A DNA stretch of 64,000 nucleotides from Acinetobacter sp. ANC 4169 (GCF_002135355.1 NZ_NEGE01000005.1:1-64000), one strand, 5' to 3'; counted from the first letter of the stretch, positions 40,673-49,217 are shown. Notes: a model not told the origin generated them from the sequence alone. Made by a program: numbers and translations.

Positions 40673-40912
40673 TTAACGCACAATATTTGTATGTGTATCA
40701 GTATGATGTACTGTTCTGCCTAATTTCGTGCCTGTATAGATTAAATAAAGTGCAGATAAACCCACCAGGACATACACAATTCGAGATAAGGTGCTCATTT
40801 CACCAAAGATTGCAGCGACCAAATTGAAATCGAATGCACCAATTAAGCCCCAATTTAGGCCGCCAATAATCGCTAAAGCATAGGCAATCCAGTCTATAGT
40901 ATTTAATCTCAT
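40673..40912 (-). CDS. DUF378-family small membrane protein
   Basis: A 79-residue protein with two hydrophobic spans (about 7-32 and 43-62) and the family signature DWIAYALAIIGGLNWGLIGAF followed by SRIVYVLVGLSALYLIY. DUF378 members have unknown function. A GAGAAAAAT site precedes the ATG. It stands alone between ubiH and pepP, interrupting the order normally seen. Confidence 0.8.
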   Translation of the reverse strand: MRLNTIDWIAYALAIIGGLNWGLIGAFDFNLVAAIFGEMSTLSRIVYVLVGLSALYLIYTGTKLGRTVHHTDTHTNIVR

Positions 40913-41093
40913 AATTTTTCTCCCACTCTTCTTTAGTTTATTTAAGGATCAGAGAAATTATGGAAAAGAAAGCCCATTGAATATGTTGCTTTGATGCAAA
41001 AAACCGATTTCTTGTGTTGAATTAATGTGATTTTATAAGTCGTAATTTTTAATCTGGTTAGTTTTATTTAAGTTATTCGCGAAACGCGTAAGT

Positions 41094-41121
41094 AAAAAAG
41101 CCGATCATCTGACCGGCTTTT
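41094..41121 (-). terminator. Terminator of pepP
   Basis: On the minus strand AAAAGCCGGTCA-GA-TGATCGGCTTTTTT, 15 bases after the pepP stop. Confidence 0.85.
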
Positions 41122-41136
41122 AACATACACTTTCGC

Positions 41137-42471
41137 TTAGGCTACTTTCGCTTTTGCCATCAATGCTTCAATATCTGCTACGGTTTTTACTACATTTTTA
41201 GTGAGCACCAGTGGGCCATTTTCGGTAGCCACCACATCGTCTTCAATACGGATACCAATACCACGCCATTTGGCATCAACAGTTTCATCATCGGGTGCAA
41301 TGTATAACCCCGGTTCTACAGTAACCACCATGCCGTCTTCATAGGCACGCCATTCACCATCCTGTTTATATGAACCGACATCATGCACGTCCATGCCCAG
41401 CCAATGACCGGTACCATGCATATAGAACTGGCGGAAAGTTTCTTTTTCGATAATTTCTTCAAGATCACCTTGCATAATGCCGAGGTCTAATAAGCCTTGA
41501 ACCAGAATGCGTACCGCCACATTGTGCGGTTCTTTATACGAGTTACCAATACGCACCGCATCAATTGCAGCAATTTGCGAATCGAGTACCACGTTATATA
41601 AGGCTCTTTGTTCAGGACTAAACTTGCCGTTGACCGGGAAAGTACGGGTGATGTCTGAGGCATATAACTGATATTCACATGCCGCATCTATCAGCACCAA
41701 ATCACCATCCTTTAGCTCTTGGTCATTTTCCACATAATGCAAGATACAGCCATTTTTACCTCCACCCACAATACTATTGTAGGAAGGTAGGCAGCCATTT
41801 TTACCGAACACATAATTCAATTCTGCTTCCAGCGCATATTCCATCATGCCCGGTTTCACGGTTTGCATGGCGCGAGTATGCGCTTCAGCACTGATATTCG
41901 ATGCAAGTTGCATCAACTTGATTTCTTTTTCGGATTTGTGTAAACGCATTTCATCCAGAATGCGGTCCAGCTGAATCACATGCGCAGGTGCAGAAGTACC
42001 TTTACGTGATTCGCCATTGGCCTGAGTAAGCCATTTTGCTACACGGGCATCAAAATCAGCCTGCTGCCCAATCCGATAGAACAATTTTTGTTTATCGAAC
42101 AGTTTCTCGATAATTTCTTCATCCAGCAGGTCAATCGCATAAGCCTCGTCCGCCTCATAATCATCTACTGCCCCGTCGACACCGGCACGATAACCGTGCC
42201 ATATTTCCATTTCACGGTCACGTTCGCGGCAGAACAAGCTATAGGTATAACCTTCATCAATCGACTCAAAAGTTTCAATCACCGCCACAGCTTCAGGTTC
42301 TGCAAATCCCGTCAGGTAGAAAAAACTGCTATCTGCACGAAATTTATAATCTGCATCACGGTTACGCATAGCCACCGGACTGGTGGCAATAATCGCTATA
42401 CTGTGCGGACCCATTTCTTCTGCTAGGCGGTCGCGACGTTCCTGAAAATCGGCTTGAGTCAGTTTCATCAT
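41137..42471 (-). CDS. pepP: Xaa-Pro aminopeptidase (aminopeptidase P)
   Basis: PepP removes an N-terminal residue preceding proline. The 444 residues match E. coli (441). The N-terminal domain (about 1-170) precedes a pita-bread M24B metal site: LVLIDAACEYQLYASDITRTFP (two Asp), HGTGHWLGMDVHDVG (His), VVTVEPGLYI (Glu) and GIGIRIEDDV (Glu). It follows ygfB on the same strand with a 72-base gap. Confidence 0.95.
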   Translation of the reverse strand: MMKLTQADFQERRDRLAEEMGPHSIAIIATSPVAMRNRDADYKFRADSSFFYLTGFAEPEAVAVIETFESIDEGYTYSLFCRERDREMEIWHGYRAGVDGAVDDYEADEAYAIDLLDEEIIEKLFDKQKLFYRIGQQADFDARVAKWLTQANGESRKGTSAPAHVIQLDRILDEMRLHKSEKEIKLMQLASNISAEAHTRAMQTVKPGMMEYALEAELNYVFGKNGCLPSYNSIVGGGKNGCILHYVENDQELKDGDLVLIDAACEYQLYASDITRTFPVNGKFSPEQRALYNVVLDSQIAAIDAVRIGNSYKEPHNVAVRILVQGLLDLGIMQGDLEEIIEKETFRQFYMHGTGHWLGMDVHDVGSYKQDGEWRAYEDGMVVTVEPGLYIAPDDETVDAKWRGIGIRIEDDVVATENGPLVLTKNVVKTVADIEALMAKAKVA

Positions 42472-42543
42472 TGAATTTACTTTTATCTTTTATGAATAGG
42501 TTATAACTTTTAAATCATCTGTTCTTGAACACCATCGCCCGAA

Positions 42544-43176
42544 TTAGCTCGGACGATGTGGGGTAAACATTTCTACTACGTTGCTGGCTTCTGTAGTCGC
42601 ACTATTTTTTTGCAATTGCGGCTGAATATTTTGCAACAACGGCGTTTCTGCAACTTCTACTTTCTTGCGTCCCAAAGACAGGCTAACTGGAATCAGGCGC
42701 ACAAACTCATAAAGTTCTTGATAGCTTTCTTCGCCTTCTTCGTCATCATCCGACTCATCAAACTCGACTGCTGCTACATCTTGCAGATGTTCGATCAGTT
42801 CCATTTCATCTTGACGGATATGTCCTGAAGCCAAACCAAAACCTAGAACCACACCGGCACACCAGTCTGCCAAGGCTTGTACACGGTCTGCAAGCACATG
42901 TTCATCATCAGGAAGTAAAGGAAGATAGTCGAGCTCATCTTCAGATAGCGCGTGGGCAATATCTTCTGCTTCATCGGCTAATATCTCTAAAACCTGCTGT
43001 TCTAACGCCGGAATTTCAAGGGTGGCTAAAATTTGTTGCCATTCCTCACTTGTCGGTGCCTGAGTAACACAAACAATACCCGTTAGTAGTCCATGTAACT
43101 CACTTGGGCTTGAAATCTCTTCAATTTTTGAAAAATTGTGGTGCCATTCCGACCAACCTGAAATATCGTCTTGCAT
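42544..43176 (-). CDS. ygfB: YgfB/UPF0149-family protein
   Basis: The ATG at 43176 (GGAT 6 bases upstream) gives 210 residues; a TTG at 43188 is an alternative. Family features are SPSELHGLLTGIVC near the N-terminus and ADWCAGVVLGFGLA in the middle, followed by an acidic stretch (EFDESDDDEEGEES). The tail of about 40 residues (after LSLGRKKVE) looks like a lineage-specific extension. The function is not firmly established. It is the first gene of the ygfB-pepP block. Confidence 0.85.
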   Translation of the reverse strand: MQDDISGWSEWHHNFSKIEEISSPSELHGLLTGIVCVTQAPTSEEWQQILATLEIPALEQQVLEILADEAEDIAHALSEDELDYLPLLPDDEHVLADRVQALADWCAGVVLGFGLASGHIRQDEMELIEHLQDVAAVEFDESDDDEEGEESYQELYEFVRLIPVSLSLGRKKVEVAETPLLQNIQPQLQKNSATTEASNVVEMFTPHRPS

Positions 43177-43240
43177 TCGTTTATCCAATCTCTATACTTC
43201 TTATATATTACCTTTGTTTGCGATACTGTGCGACTACGAT

Positions 43241-43792
43241 ATGTTAGAAGAATTACAGCGTCTACAGGCGCATATTGGCGTTTTAAAAACGCGACTTGCG
43301 CATTTTAAAAGTGAAAATGATGCACTGAATGCTGCAAAAGCAGATTCCAATGAGCACCATCATGCCCAAATTGTGCAAAAAAATGGCATTATTACCCAGA
43401 AACAAGAAGAAATAGATAATCTAAGCGAGCAATTAAACGAAACCCAATCGCAATTCAAGCAATTGAATACCGATGCGGCCTCTTTAGCTGACCGTTATAG
43501 CCGTTTGGAAAAGAGTTGTACCGATCTTAAAAACCGCTTTCAGGAAATTCTGGCTGAACGTAATGAATTACGCATCATTAAAGAAAAGATGCAAAATGAA
43601 CAGCGCCTTGCCCAGCAGGAAATTCAAAGCTTGCAACAGGAACGTGAAAGATTGTTACAAAAAAATGAACATGCCAAAGCCAAGGTAGAAGCCATTATTC
43701 AGCGTCTTTCTATTTTAGGTACTGCTCAAGATCAACACGCGCAAGAAATTCAACAGCTTGCTCACCCAACCGATGCAAATGAGGACATTTAA
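43241..43792 (+). CDS. ZapB-like coiled-coil protein (TIGR02449-type, enlarged)
   Basis: From the ATG at 43241 the product has 183 residues, nearly all coiled coil (Leu/Ile heptads with Glu/Gln/Lys). Its ends, LEELQRLQAHIGVLKTRLAH and LLQKNEHAKAKVEAIIQRL, match the small TIGR02449/ZapB-like protein that precedes zapA in pseudomonads. Those relatives are about 70 residues, so roughly 110 residues appear inserted in the middle. It lies 2 bases before zapA and probably functions in cell division with it; this is inferred from context. Confidence 0.65.
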   Translation: MLEELQRLQAHIGVLKTRLAHFKSENDALNAAKADSNEHHHAQIVQKNGIITQKQEEIDNLSEQLNETQSQFKQLNTDAASLADRYSRLEKSCTDLKNRFQEILAERNELRIIKEKMQNEQRLAQQEIQSLQQERERLLQKNEHAKAKVEAIIQRLSILGTAQDQHAQEIQQLAHPTDANEDI

Positions 43793-43794
43793 TC

Positions 43795-44079
43795 ATGAGT
43801 GAACAAATTGCGGTGGAATTGCGTGTACTGGGGCATAATTTCCGTTTAGCGACGACAGAAGCAGAGAAAGCTGATTTAGAGCGTGCAGCTGAATTATTAA
43901 ATGAAAAATATGATGATTTTCGTCGTAAAGCACCGCGGGTTGAACCGAGCAAGCTGATTATTATGGTGGCACTGGAACTGATGCAGGAAGTGCTGGCTAT
44001 GAACAAATCCTTGCAGGAATACTCACACTGTGAACGATTATTGACGACAATTTTAGAAGAAGTGGATGAGTTAGTTTAA
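43795..44079 (+). CDS. zapA: Cell division protein ZapA
   Basis: ZapA bundles FtsZ filaments at the division ring. The 94-residue protein has the ZapA N-domain (VELRVLGHNFRLATTEAEKADLERA) and a C-terminal coiled helix. Cotranscribed with the coiled-coil gene upstream; the 6S RNA gene follows about 100 bases later, as in many gammaproteobacteria. Confidence 0.93.
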   Translation: MSEQIAVELRVLGHNFRLATTEAEKADLERAAELLNEKYDDFRRKAPRVEPSKLIIMVALELMQEVLAMNKSLQEYSHCERLLTTILEEVDELV

Positions 44080-44147
44080 TTTTCATTTAAATTGACTAAA
44101 GTATCGACAGTTGAAAACTAAGTTTACAGTTCCTGAACACTGAAGAT

Positions 44148-44175
44148 TTGCCAATATCTCATTATTAGTTATACT
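44148..44175 (+). promoter_or_regulatory. Promoter of 6S RNA
   Basis: TTGCCA (44148-44153), 16-base spacer, TATACT (44170-44175), 6 bases before the predicted RNA 5' end. Confidence 0.6.
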
Positions 44176-44181
44176 TACTTC

Positions 44182-44360
44182 ATCTCTGAGGTGTTCGCCA
44201 GCGAGTCTATATCCCTGCCGATACTTAAATCTACGGATTGTGTTCTGCATATTTAGAGTGTATGCCCATCTTCGTATGGGAAACCCAGCAAGTATGCGTC
44301 GCGTCCACCTTGAACTTCTTCGGGTTCAGGGTAACGACATGCAGCGGCATCTTCGGAGTG
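44182..44360 (+). ncRNA. ssrS: 6S RNA
   Basis: About 180 nt beginning ATCTCTGAGGTGTTCGCCAG and ending CAGCGGCATCTTCGGAGTG. Both ends match the 6S RNA termini (E. coli CTCTGAGATGTTCGC...GCGGCATCTCGGAG) and pair with each other as the closing stem. CACCTTGAACTTC-TTCGGGTTCA near the 3' side matches the conserved 6S hairpin. 6S RNA mimics an open promoter and sequesters sigma-70 RNA polymerase in stationary phase. Its position after zapA is conserved. Exact ends are estimated. Confidence 0.9.
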
Positions 44361-44468
44361 TTTTTCTTAATATTCTAATAATCTTTTATTACAACAATTT
44401 TTCATATTTCTTAGCTTTAAATAAATTCTGCATTTAAATTCAATTCCATCTTCCACTTATCTTTTATT

Positions 44469-44792
44469 AGGGTCTGTTAACAATTCATCTATGTTTGCGA
44501 CGACGAGTATTTTTTAGAGGATACTAGGCATGAACTACGAAATTTAGCCATTCTAAATGTGTAGTTCACAACGACGTAGCATCAAAAAATACTCTAGTCC
44601 CCAGCTGCGCCTTGCGCTGCAAACAAAGCAGTGCTTTGTTTTTGCTCAGGTTGTGGCTAAAATTATCTCAAACTGCGTCATGAAATTTAAAAATGGAACC
44701 ACCATTCTTTGCCTTTCATTCTTGCGACGTATATGTCTCATGCTCAATTTTAGCCTATAACGCAAGCCATTTATGAAATGTCAACAGACCCT
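44469..44792 (+). mobile_element. MITE-like element, copy A (324 bp)
   Basis: Ends AGGGTCTGTTAACA and TGTCAACAGACCCT are 14-bp inverted repeats with one mismatch; TA sits at both borders, consistent with a TA target duplication. There is no coding capacity. A 90-base imperfect hairpin (44505-44594, arms GAGTATTTTTT/AAAAAATACTC and GAACTAC.../...GTAGTTC) and a 10-bp palindrome at 44621-44641 lie inside. It is about 85% alike to copy B by eye, and 14 bases longer. Confidence 0.85.
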
Positions 44793-44806
44793 AATATCTT
44801 TTATGC

Positions 44807-44836
44807 AAAAAAATACCCAAGATTTGCATCTTGGGT
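44807..44836 (-). terminator. Terminator of the copper ATPase gene
   Basis: ACCCAAGAT-GCAA-ATCTTGGGT then a T-rich run on the minus strand, 30 bases after the ATPase stop. Confidence 0.85.
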
Positions 44837-44866
44837 AAGTTATATCAAGGCCTACACTTTCCAGTA

Positions 44867-47800
44867 CTATTCAGACTTTTGCAAACGTAGTGCATTAATC
44901 ACGACAGACAAAGAACTGAGTGACATGGCCAGCGCAGCAAGCATCGGAGTGAGTAACAAACCTGTTAAAGGATAAAAAATACCCGCAGCAACTGGCACAC
45001 CCAAGCCATTATAAACAAAGGAAAATGCCAGATTCTGCTTCATGTTTTTCACGCCCAGTTTTGCCATATGAATGGCATCTGCCACGCCACGAATATCCCC
45101 TTTCACCAAAGTCACTTGGGCCGTCTGTTTGGCAATATCGGTACCATTGCCCATTGCCACACCCACATTGGCTTGGGCAAGTGCCGGTGCATCATTAATA
45201 CCATCGCCTGCCATGGCCACAACTTTTCCTTGAGCCTGATATTTTTTCACGATGTCTAATTTTTCATTCGGGCTACAGTTACCATAGACCTGCTGTATGC
45301 CGAGTTCAGCAGCCACCAGTTTGGCATTTTGCTCATGATCACCTGTGGCCATCACCACCTCTATGCCATCAGCAATCAGCTGGTCGATTACCTGGTGTGC
45401 ATTGTGTTTAATCGCATCATGAATAGCGATATAGGCCAATACCTGCTGCTGATTGGCCAGAAAGCTAATCACATTGCCTTTCAAGCGCTGCTGATCCAAC
45501 TGTGCCTGAATCTTTTCATCCAGTTCTAAGCCAAGTTGCTCCAGCAGTTTTTGACTGCCTACATAGAGTGTTTGATTGTCAATCTGCCCTTTCACCCCAA
45601 AACCGGTGACATCTTCAAAATCATTGACTTTAATCAGTTCATTATTCGGAACCAGCTTGGTTAAAGTCTGGGCAATCGGATGGGTTGAATACTGTTCAAT
45701 CGAGGCAATCCATTGTTCCACTTGCGCTTGCTGTACAATATCTGCAAGCAGTTTAATCTCTTTCAGGCTGGGTTTACCTTCTGTCAAAGTGCCGGTTTTA
45801 TCAACAATTAAAGTGGTGACTTTGCTTAAAGCTTCAATCGCTTCTGCATCTTTAAACAGCACGCCTTTTTGCGCTGCCCGACCTGTGGTTGCCATCACCG
45901 ACATTGGAGTTGCCAGACCCAAGGCACATGGACAGGCGATAATGAGTACAGCCACTGCACACATCAGTGCCAAGTCAAATTGCGCTTTACCCAACACCAT
46001 CCAGGCAATAAAGGTCAGCACACTAATTGCTAAAACAATCACCACAAAATATTTGGCAAACACATCGGCAAGCCGTTGCAACGGCGCTTTGGAACGCTGT
46101 GCTTCGGCGACGGTCTGAATCATTTTCGCCAAGGTGGTATTTGCGCCCACTGCCGTGGTTTGAATACGAATACTGCCCTGCTGGTTCACCGTACCGCCAA
46201 TCACCCGGTCATCAACTTCTTTTTTTACAGGAACCGGTTCACCCGTCATCATCGCTTCATCGACATAGGTCTTGCCTTCCACCACAATGCCATCCAGTGG
46301 AATTTGATCACCTGAAGAAATCTGCAAGATATCGCCCTGTTTCACCATACCGATATCGACTTCTACCACCTGATCATGCTGCACCAGTTTTGCAGTATGC
46401 GGTTGCAGTTTCAGCAAGGATTTTAGTGCGTCTGCGGTTTTGGCACGGGCTTTCAGCTCCATAATCTGCCCAAGCAAACTCAAGGACACAATCATGCAAG
46501 CCGCTTCATAATACACGGCAACCCCATGACCGGTTTTGGCCTGCATAGGAATCAGAGATGGGAAAACTGTCGCCACGACACTGTAAATAAATGCCGCCAG
46601 CACCCCAACACCAATCAGGCTCCACATATTCAGGTTGCGAGTTCTATAAGAGATCCAGCAACGCTCGATGAATGGCTTACCCGCCCAAAGGATGACGGGA
46701 ATGGATAAAACCAGTTCAATCCACGGCTGAATATGCTGTGGAATAAAGGCATGAATATGCGAACCCATGGCCAGTACAAATACAATTAAAGTCAGTGGCA
46801 AAGTCATCCAGAAACGATGACTGAAATCGACCAGCTCAGGATTCGGTGCATCATTTAAACTGGGTTGCATCGGTTCCAAAGCCATACCACAGATGGGACA
46901 GGTTCCCGGTCCCTTCTGCACAATTTCAGGATCCATGGGACAGGTATAATCCATGTCCGCAGCACCTTCCGGTACAGGTCGCTGATCTGCCGGAATCAGA
47001 TAAAACTCCGGGTCGTCTTTAAATTTCCCCAGGCAAGACGGGTTACAAAAATAGTAAGTTTTACCAGAATAATCAATTTTTAAATCGGTTGCCATATCCA
47101 CCGACATGCCACATACAGGATCGATCTCTGAACTCTGTACTGATGAAGAATGCGCTCCGCCACAACAACTGGATTTCTTTTCTTCAACTGCTGCTTTTGC
47201 TAGTGAAGCACAGCAGGATGATGTTTTCTGATTACTTTGCACATATTGTTCAGATTGCTGGTTAAATTGAGTCAAACAGCGTTCTGAACAGAAATAATAA
47301 TCTTGTGATTCAAACTGGCTGTGCCATTTAGAATCGGTTTTCACCTGCATGCCACAGACGGGATCAATAGTTGTTTCACTCACCTGCGCTACGGTTTGCG
47401 CTTTATTTCCCGCACAACAGCCTGATGATTGCGCTACTGGTGGTTGATTTTGCGAACCACAGCAAGACTTTTTTTCATCTGCTTTTGGTTTAGATGCACA
47501 ACTGCAGCCCGAAGTTTTAGGTTTATGTTTTTCTAAATACTGTTCTGGATTGACCTCAAACTTATTTAAACAGCCCTGACCGCAAAAATAATAACTTTGC
47601 CCTGAATATTCAGCATGCGGTTTGGACAAATCTGTCACCATCATGCCGCAGACCGGATCAATATACTGTTGTGACGCAGCTTTTTGACCACCACAACATG
47701 AAGATGATGGCGCTGCCACTTTGGCTTTATTTGCACAGCCACAGCCTGATTTAAGCTTGGTTTGTTGAAGGTAAGCTTCAGGATTTTCAATAAACTTTTG

Positions 47801-47959
47801 TTTGCAGCCATCACAACAAAATAAATATTTTTTCCCCAGATATTCAAAATAATGTTCTGAACTTTCCGAAACGTTCATTCCACAGACCGGATCAACTTTC
47901 ACTAATTCAAGGACTGAATTCTGTTTTGCACAGCAGGAAGATTTTTGTTGCTCATTCAT
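44867..47959 (-). CDS. Cu(I)/Ag(I)-type P1B ATPase with four N-terminal YHS domains
   Basis: A heavy-metal exporting P-type ATPase. ATG 47959 (AGGTGAG upstream) gives 1030 residues; GTG 47968 is less likely. Four YHS/TRASH modules start at DPVCGM (about 23, 101, 199, 280), each with a later C-x2/3-C pair, joined by linkers rich in CC and CxC. A heavy-metal-binding motif (YTCPMDPE...CPICGM, 338-359) follows. The core has TGEPVPV, CPCALG, DKTGTLT and GDGINDAP. YN and MSLSS in the last spans point to monovalent copper/silver. About 32 cysteines lie in the first 360 residues. Divergent from a CueR-type gene. Confidence 0.9.
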   Translation of the reverse strand: MNEQQKSSCCAKQNSVLELVKVDPVCGMNVSESSEHYFEYLGKKYLFCCDGCKQKFIENPEAYLQQTKLKSGCGCANKAKVAAPSSSCCGGQKAASQQYIDPVCGMMVTDLSKPHAEYSGQSYYFCGQGCLNKFEVNPEQYLEKHKPKTSGCSCASKPKADEKKSCCGSQNQPPVAQSSGCCAGNKAQTVAQVSETTIDPVCGMQVKTDSKWHSQFESQDYYFCSERCLTQFNQQSEQYVQSNQKTSSCCASLAKAAVEEKKSSCCGGAHSSSVQSSEIDPVCGMSVDMATDLKIDYSGKTYYFCNPSCLGKFKDDPEFYLIPADQRPVPEGAADMDYTCPMDPEIVQKGPGTCPICGMALEPMQPSLNDAPNPELVDFSHRFWMTLPLTLIVFVLAMGSHIHAFIPQHIQPWIELVLSIPVILWAGKPFIERCWISYRTRNLNMWSLIGVGVLAAFIYSVVATVFPSLIPMQAKTGHGVAVYYEAACMIVSLSLLGQIMELKARAKTADALKSLLKLQPHTAKLVQHDQVVEVDIGMVKQGDILQISSGDQIPLDGIVVEGKTYVDEAMMTGEPVPVKKEVDDRVIGGTVNQQGSIRIQTTAVGANTTLAKMIQTVAEAQRSKAPLQRLADVFAKYFVVIVLAISVLTFIAWMVLGKAQFDLALMCAVAVLIIACPCALGLATPMSVMATTGRAAQKGVLFKDAEAIEALSKVTTLIVDKTGTLTEGKPSLKEIKLLADIVQQAQVEQWIASIEQYSTHPIAQTLTKLVPNNELIKVNDFEDVTGFGVKGQIDNQTLYVGSQKLLEQLGLELDEKIQAQLDQQRLKGNVISFLANQQQVLAYIAIHDAIKHNAHQVIDQLIADGIEVVMATGDHEQNAKLVAAELGIQQVYGNCSPNEKLDIVKKYQAQGKVVAMAGDGINDAPALAQANVGVAMGNGTDIAKQTAQVTLVKGDIRGVADAIHMAKLGVKNMKQNLAFSFVYNGLGVPVAAGIFYPLTGLLLTPMLAALAMSLSSLSVVINALRLQKSE

Positions 47960-47991
47960 CCGACTCACCTGTTTTATTCTTGCATTGTGTT

Positions 47992-48023
47992 AGCATAAAG
48001 TCTGTACCCAGGTACAGAGTCAA
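47992..48023 (-). promoter_or_regulatory. MerR-type stretched promoter/operator for the ATPase gene
   Basis: On the minus strand TTGACT (48023-48018) and TATGCT (47997-47992) are 20 bases apart (19 to TTATGC). They enclose the dyad CTGTAC-CTGG-GTACAG. An overlong spacer with a central dyad is the hallmark of promoters untwisted by MerR-family activators. Confidence 0.75.
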
Positions 48024-48041
48024 GTCATTTGAGGATATTTT

Positions 48042-48422
48042 ATGCTCACCATCGGAAAACTGGCCAAACAGTGTCATGTAAATGTCGAAACCATTCGTTA
48101 TTATCAACGCATCGGTTTAATGCGCGTGCCTGAAACCACGCAGAGTTATCGTTATTACAATGACAAAGATATCGAAACCTTGAACTTTATTCAAAAAGGT
48201 AAAGATGCCGGCTTGCAACTCAGCGAAATTCAGGAATTACTTCAGCTTCGGCTGGATGACCGTGAACAGGTCCGTCATGTCATTCAACAGCGTCTGGATA
48301 AAATTGATCAGCGCATTCAGGAATTAAACAGCCTCAAACAACGCCTTTCCAGCTGGGTGGATGAATGTAAAAGTTCACATGAACAGGGTTGTCCAATTTT
48401 GAAAGAACTTAAAAACCGTTAA
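48042..48422 (+). CDS. CueR-type MerR-family metal sensor
   Basis: A 126-residue MerR protein: winged helix (LTIGKLAKQCHVNVETIRYY and RRIGL-like QRIGLM), a dimer helix at about 80-115, and a metal loop C-x7-C (ECKSSHEQGCPI) as in CueR. The usual Cys near residue 77-82 of the divalent sensors MerR/ZntR is absent, favouring monovalent Cu/Ag/Au sensing. It is divergent from the ATPase, with the dyad promoter between them, and should activate it. ATG has GAGG 9 bases upstream. Confidence 0.85.
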   Translation: MLTIGKLAKQCHVNVETIRYYQRIGLMRVPETTQSYRYYNDKDIETLNFIQKGKDAGLQLSEIQELLQLRLDDREQVRHVIQQRLDKIDQRIQELNSLKQRLSSWVDECKSSHEQGCPILKELKNR

Positions 48423-48483
48423 ACTCTATTTTCCTTTAAACTCTTTTTTTGAATGCGGTTCTATTTTCAGGAATATTTTGGTG

Positions 48484-49071
48484 ATGTCAGTGGATTTAAA
48501 AACTTTACGTAAACAGCTTCGACATCAACGCAGAAAAGTTTCCAGCTTTCAACACAAACAGTCACAGCAACAGGTACTGAACCGACTGCTTCGAATCAAG
48601 GCTTTTCAGCAAGCCCAAAAGATCGGCATCTATCTGAATGCCTTTGGTGAAATCCATACCCAACACATCATTGAATATTGTTTCAAACTGGGTAAAGAAG
48701 TTTATCTTCCCATGATTTGCAGCATGAACCAGCAATTGCATTGGGTGCGAATTAGCCAAAAACAATACCGAAACAATCAATTTTCATATCACCCTTTAGG
48801 CATGAAAGAGCCTATGGCGCAGCGTGGACTGCATGTCTCGATTCTGGATTTTTTAATCATGCCTTTGCTGGCTTGTGATAGTTACGGTACCCGCATTGGG
48901 ATGGGAGGCGGTTTTTATGACAAAACCCTGGCCACTGCACCGAACAAACCCTATCGGCTTGGTCTTGCGCATGACTTTCAGCTGATTCAGCAGCGTTTAC
49001 ATCGTGAAGTCTGGGATCAACCCCTCGATGCCTTACTGACCCCTTCAAAATATCTACACTTTAAACGTTGA
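48484..49071 (+). CDS. fau: 5-formyltetrahydrofolate cyclo-ligase
   Basis: YgfA/Fau converts 5-formyl-THF to methenyl-THF with ATP. About 195 residues contain the family features LRKQLRHQRRKVS at the N-terminus, IGIYLNAFGEIHT, and the nucleotide site RIGMGGGFYDKTL. Start codons TTG-GTG-ATG occur in a row (48478-48484); AGGA spacing would also allow GTG 48481. In most relatives this gene directly follows 6S RNA; here about 4 kb of DNA intervenes. Confidence 0.9.
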   Translation: MSVDLKTLRKQLRHQRRKVSSFQHKQSQQQVLNRLLRIKAFQQAQKIGIYLNAFGEIHTQHIIEYCFKLGKEVYLPMICSMNQQLHWVRISQKQYRNNQFSYHPLGMKEPMAQRGLHVSILDFLIMPLLACDSYGTRIGMGGGFYDKTLATAPNKPYRLGLAHDFQLIQQRLHREVWDQPLDALLTPSKYLHFKR

Positions 49072-49217
49072 ATTGGTATTTTTGACCGATAGGAATACTT
49101 CAAAATCACATATTTACTCATTTTTTATACATTTTCATTTGCCCTGCCCTTGTAATTTTTAAAATACACTTCACTATAAAAATATGGCAACGCTGTTGTT
49201 ACTCATTAGGAGTGCCC

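Noticed and set aside
44240-44437. 65-residue ORF over the 6S RNA
   Set aside because: It lies on the conserved 6S RNA sequence, whose ends and pairing explain the conservation.
44557-44975. Short ORFs across MITE copy A
   Set aside because: They arise from the non-coding repeat. Copy B does not preserve them and they lack start signals.
45576-46464. Long plus-strand ORFs (180 and 145 residues) opposite the copper ATPase
   Set aside because: They are antisense shadows of the conserved ATPase core; no ribosome site or family features.
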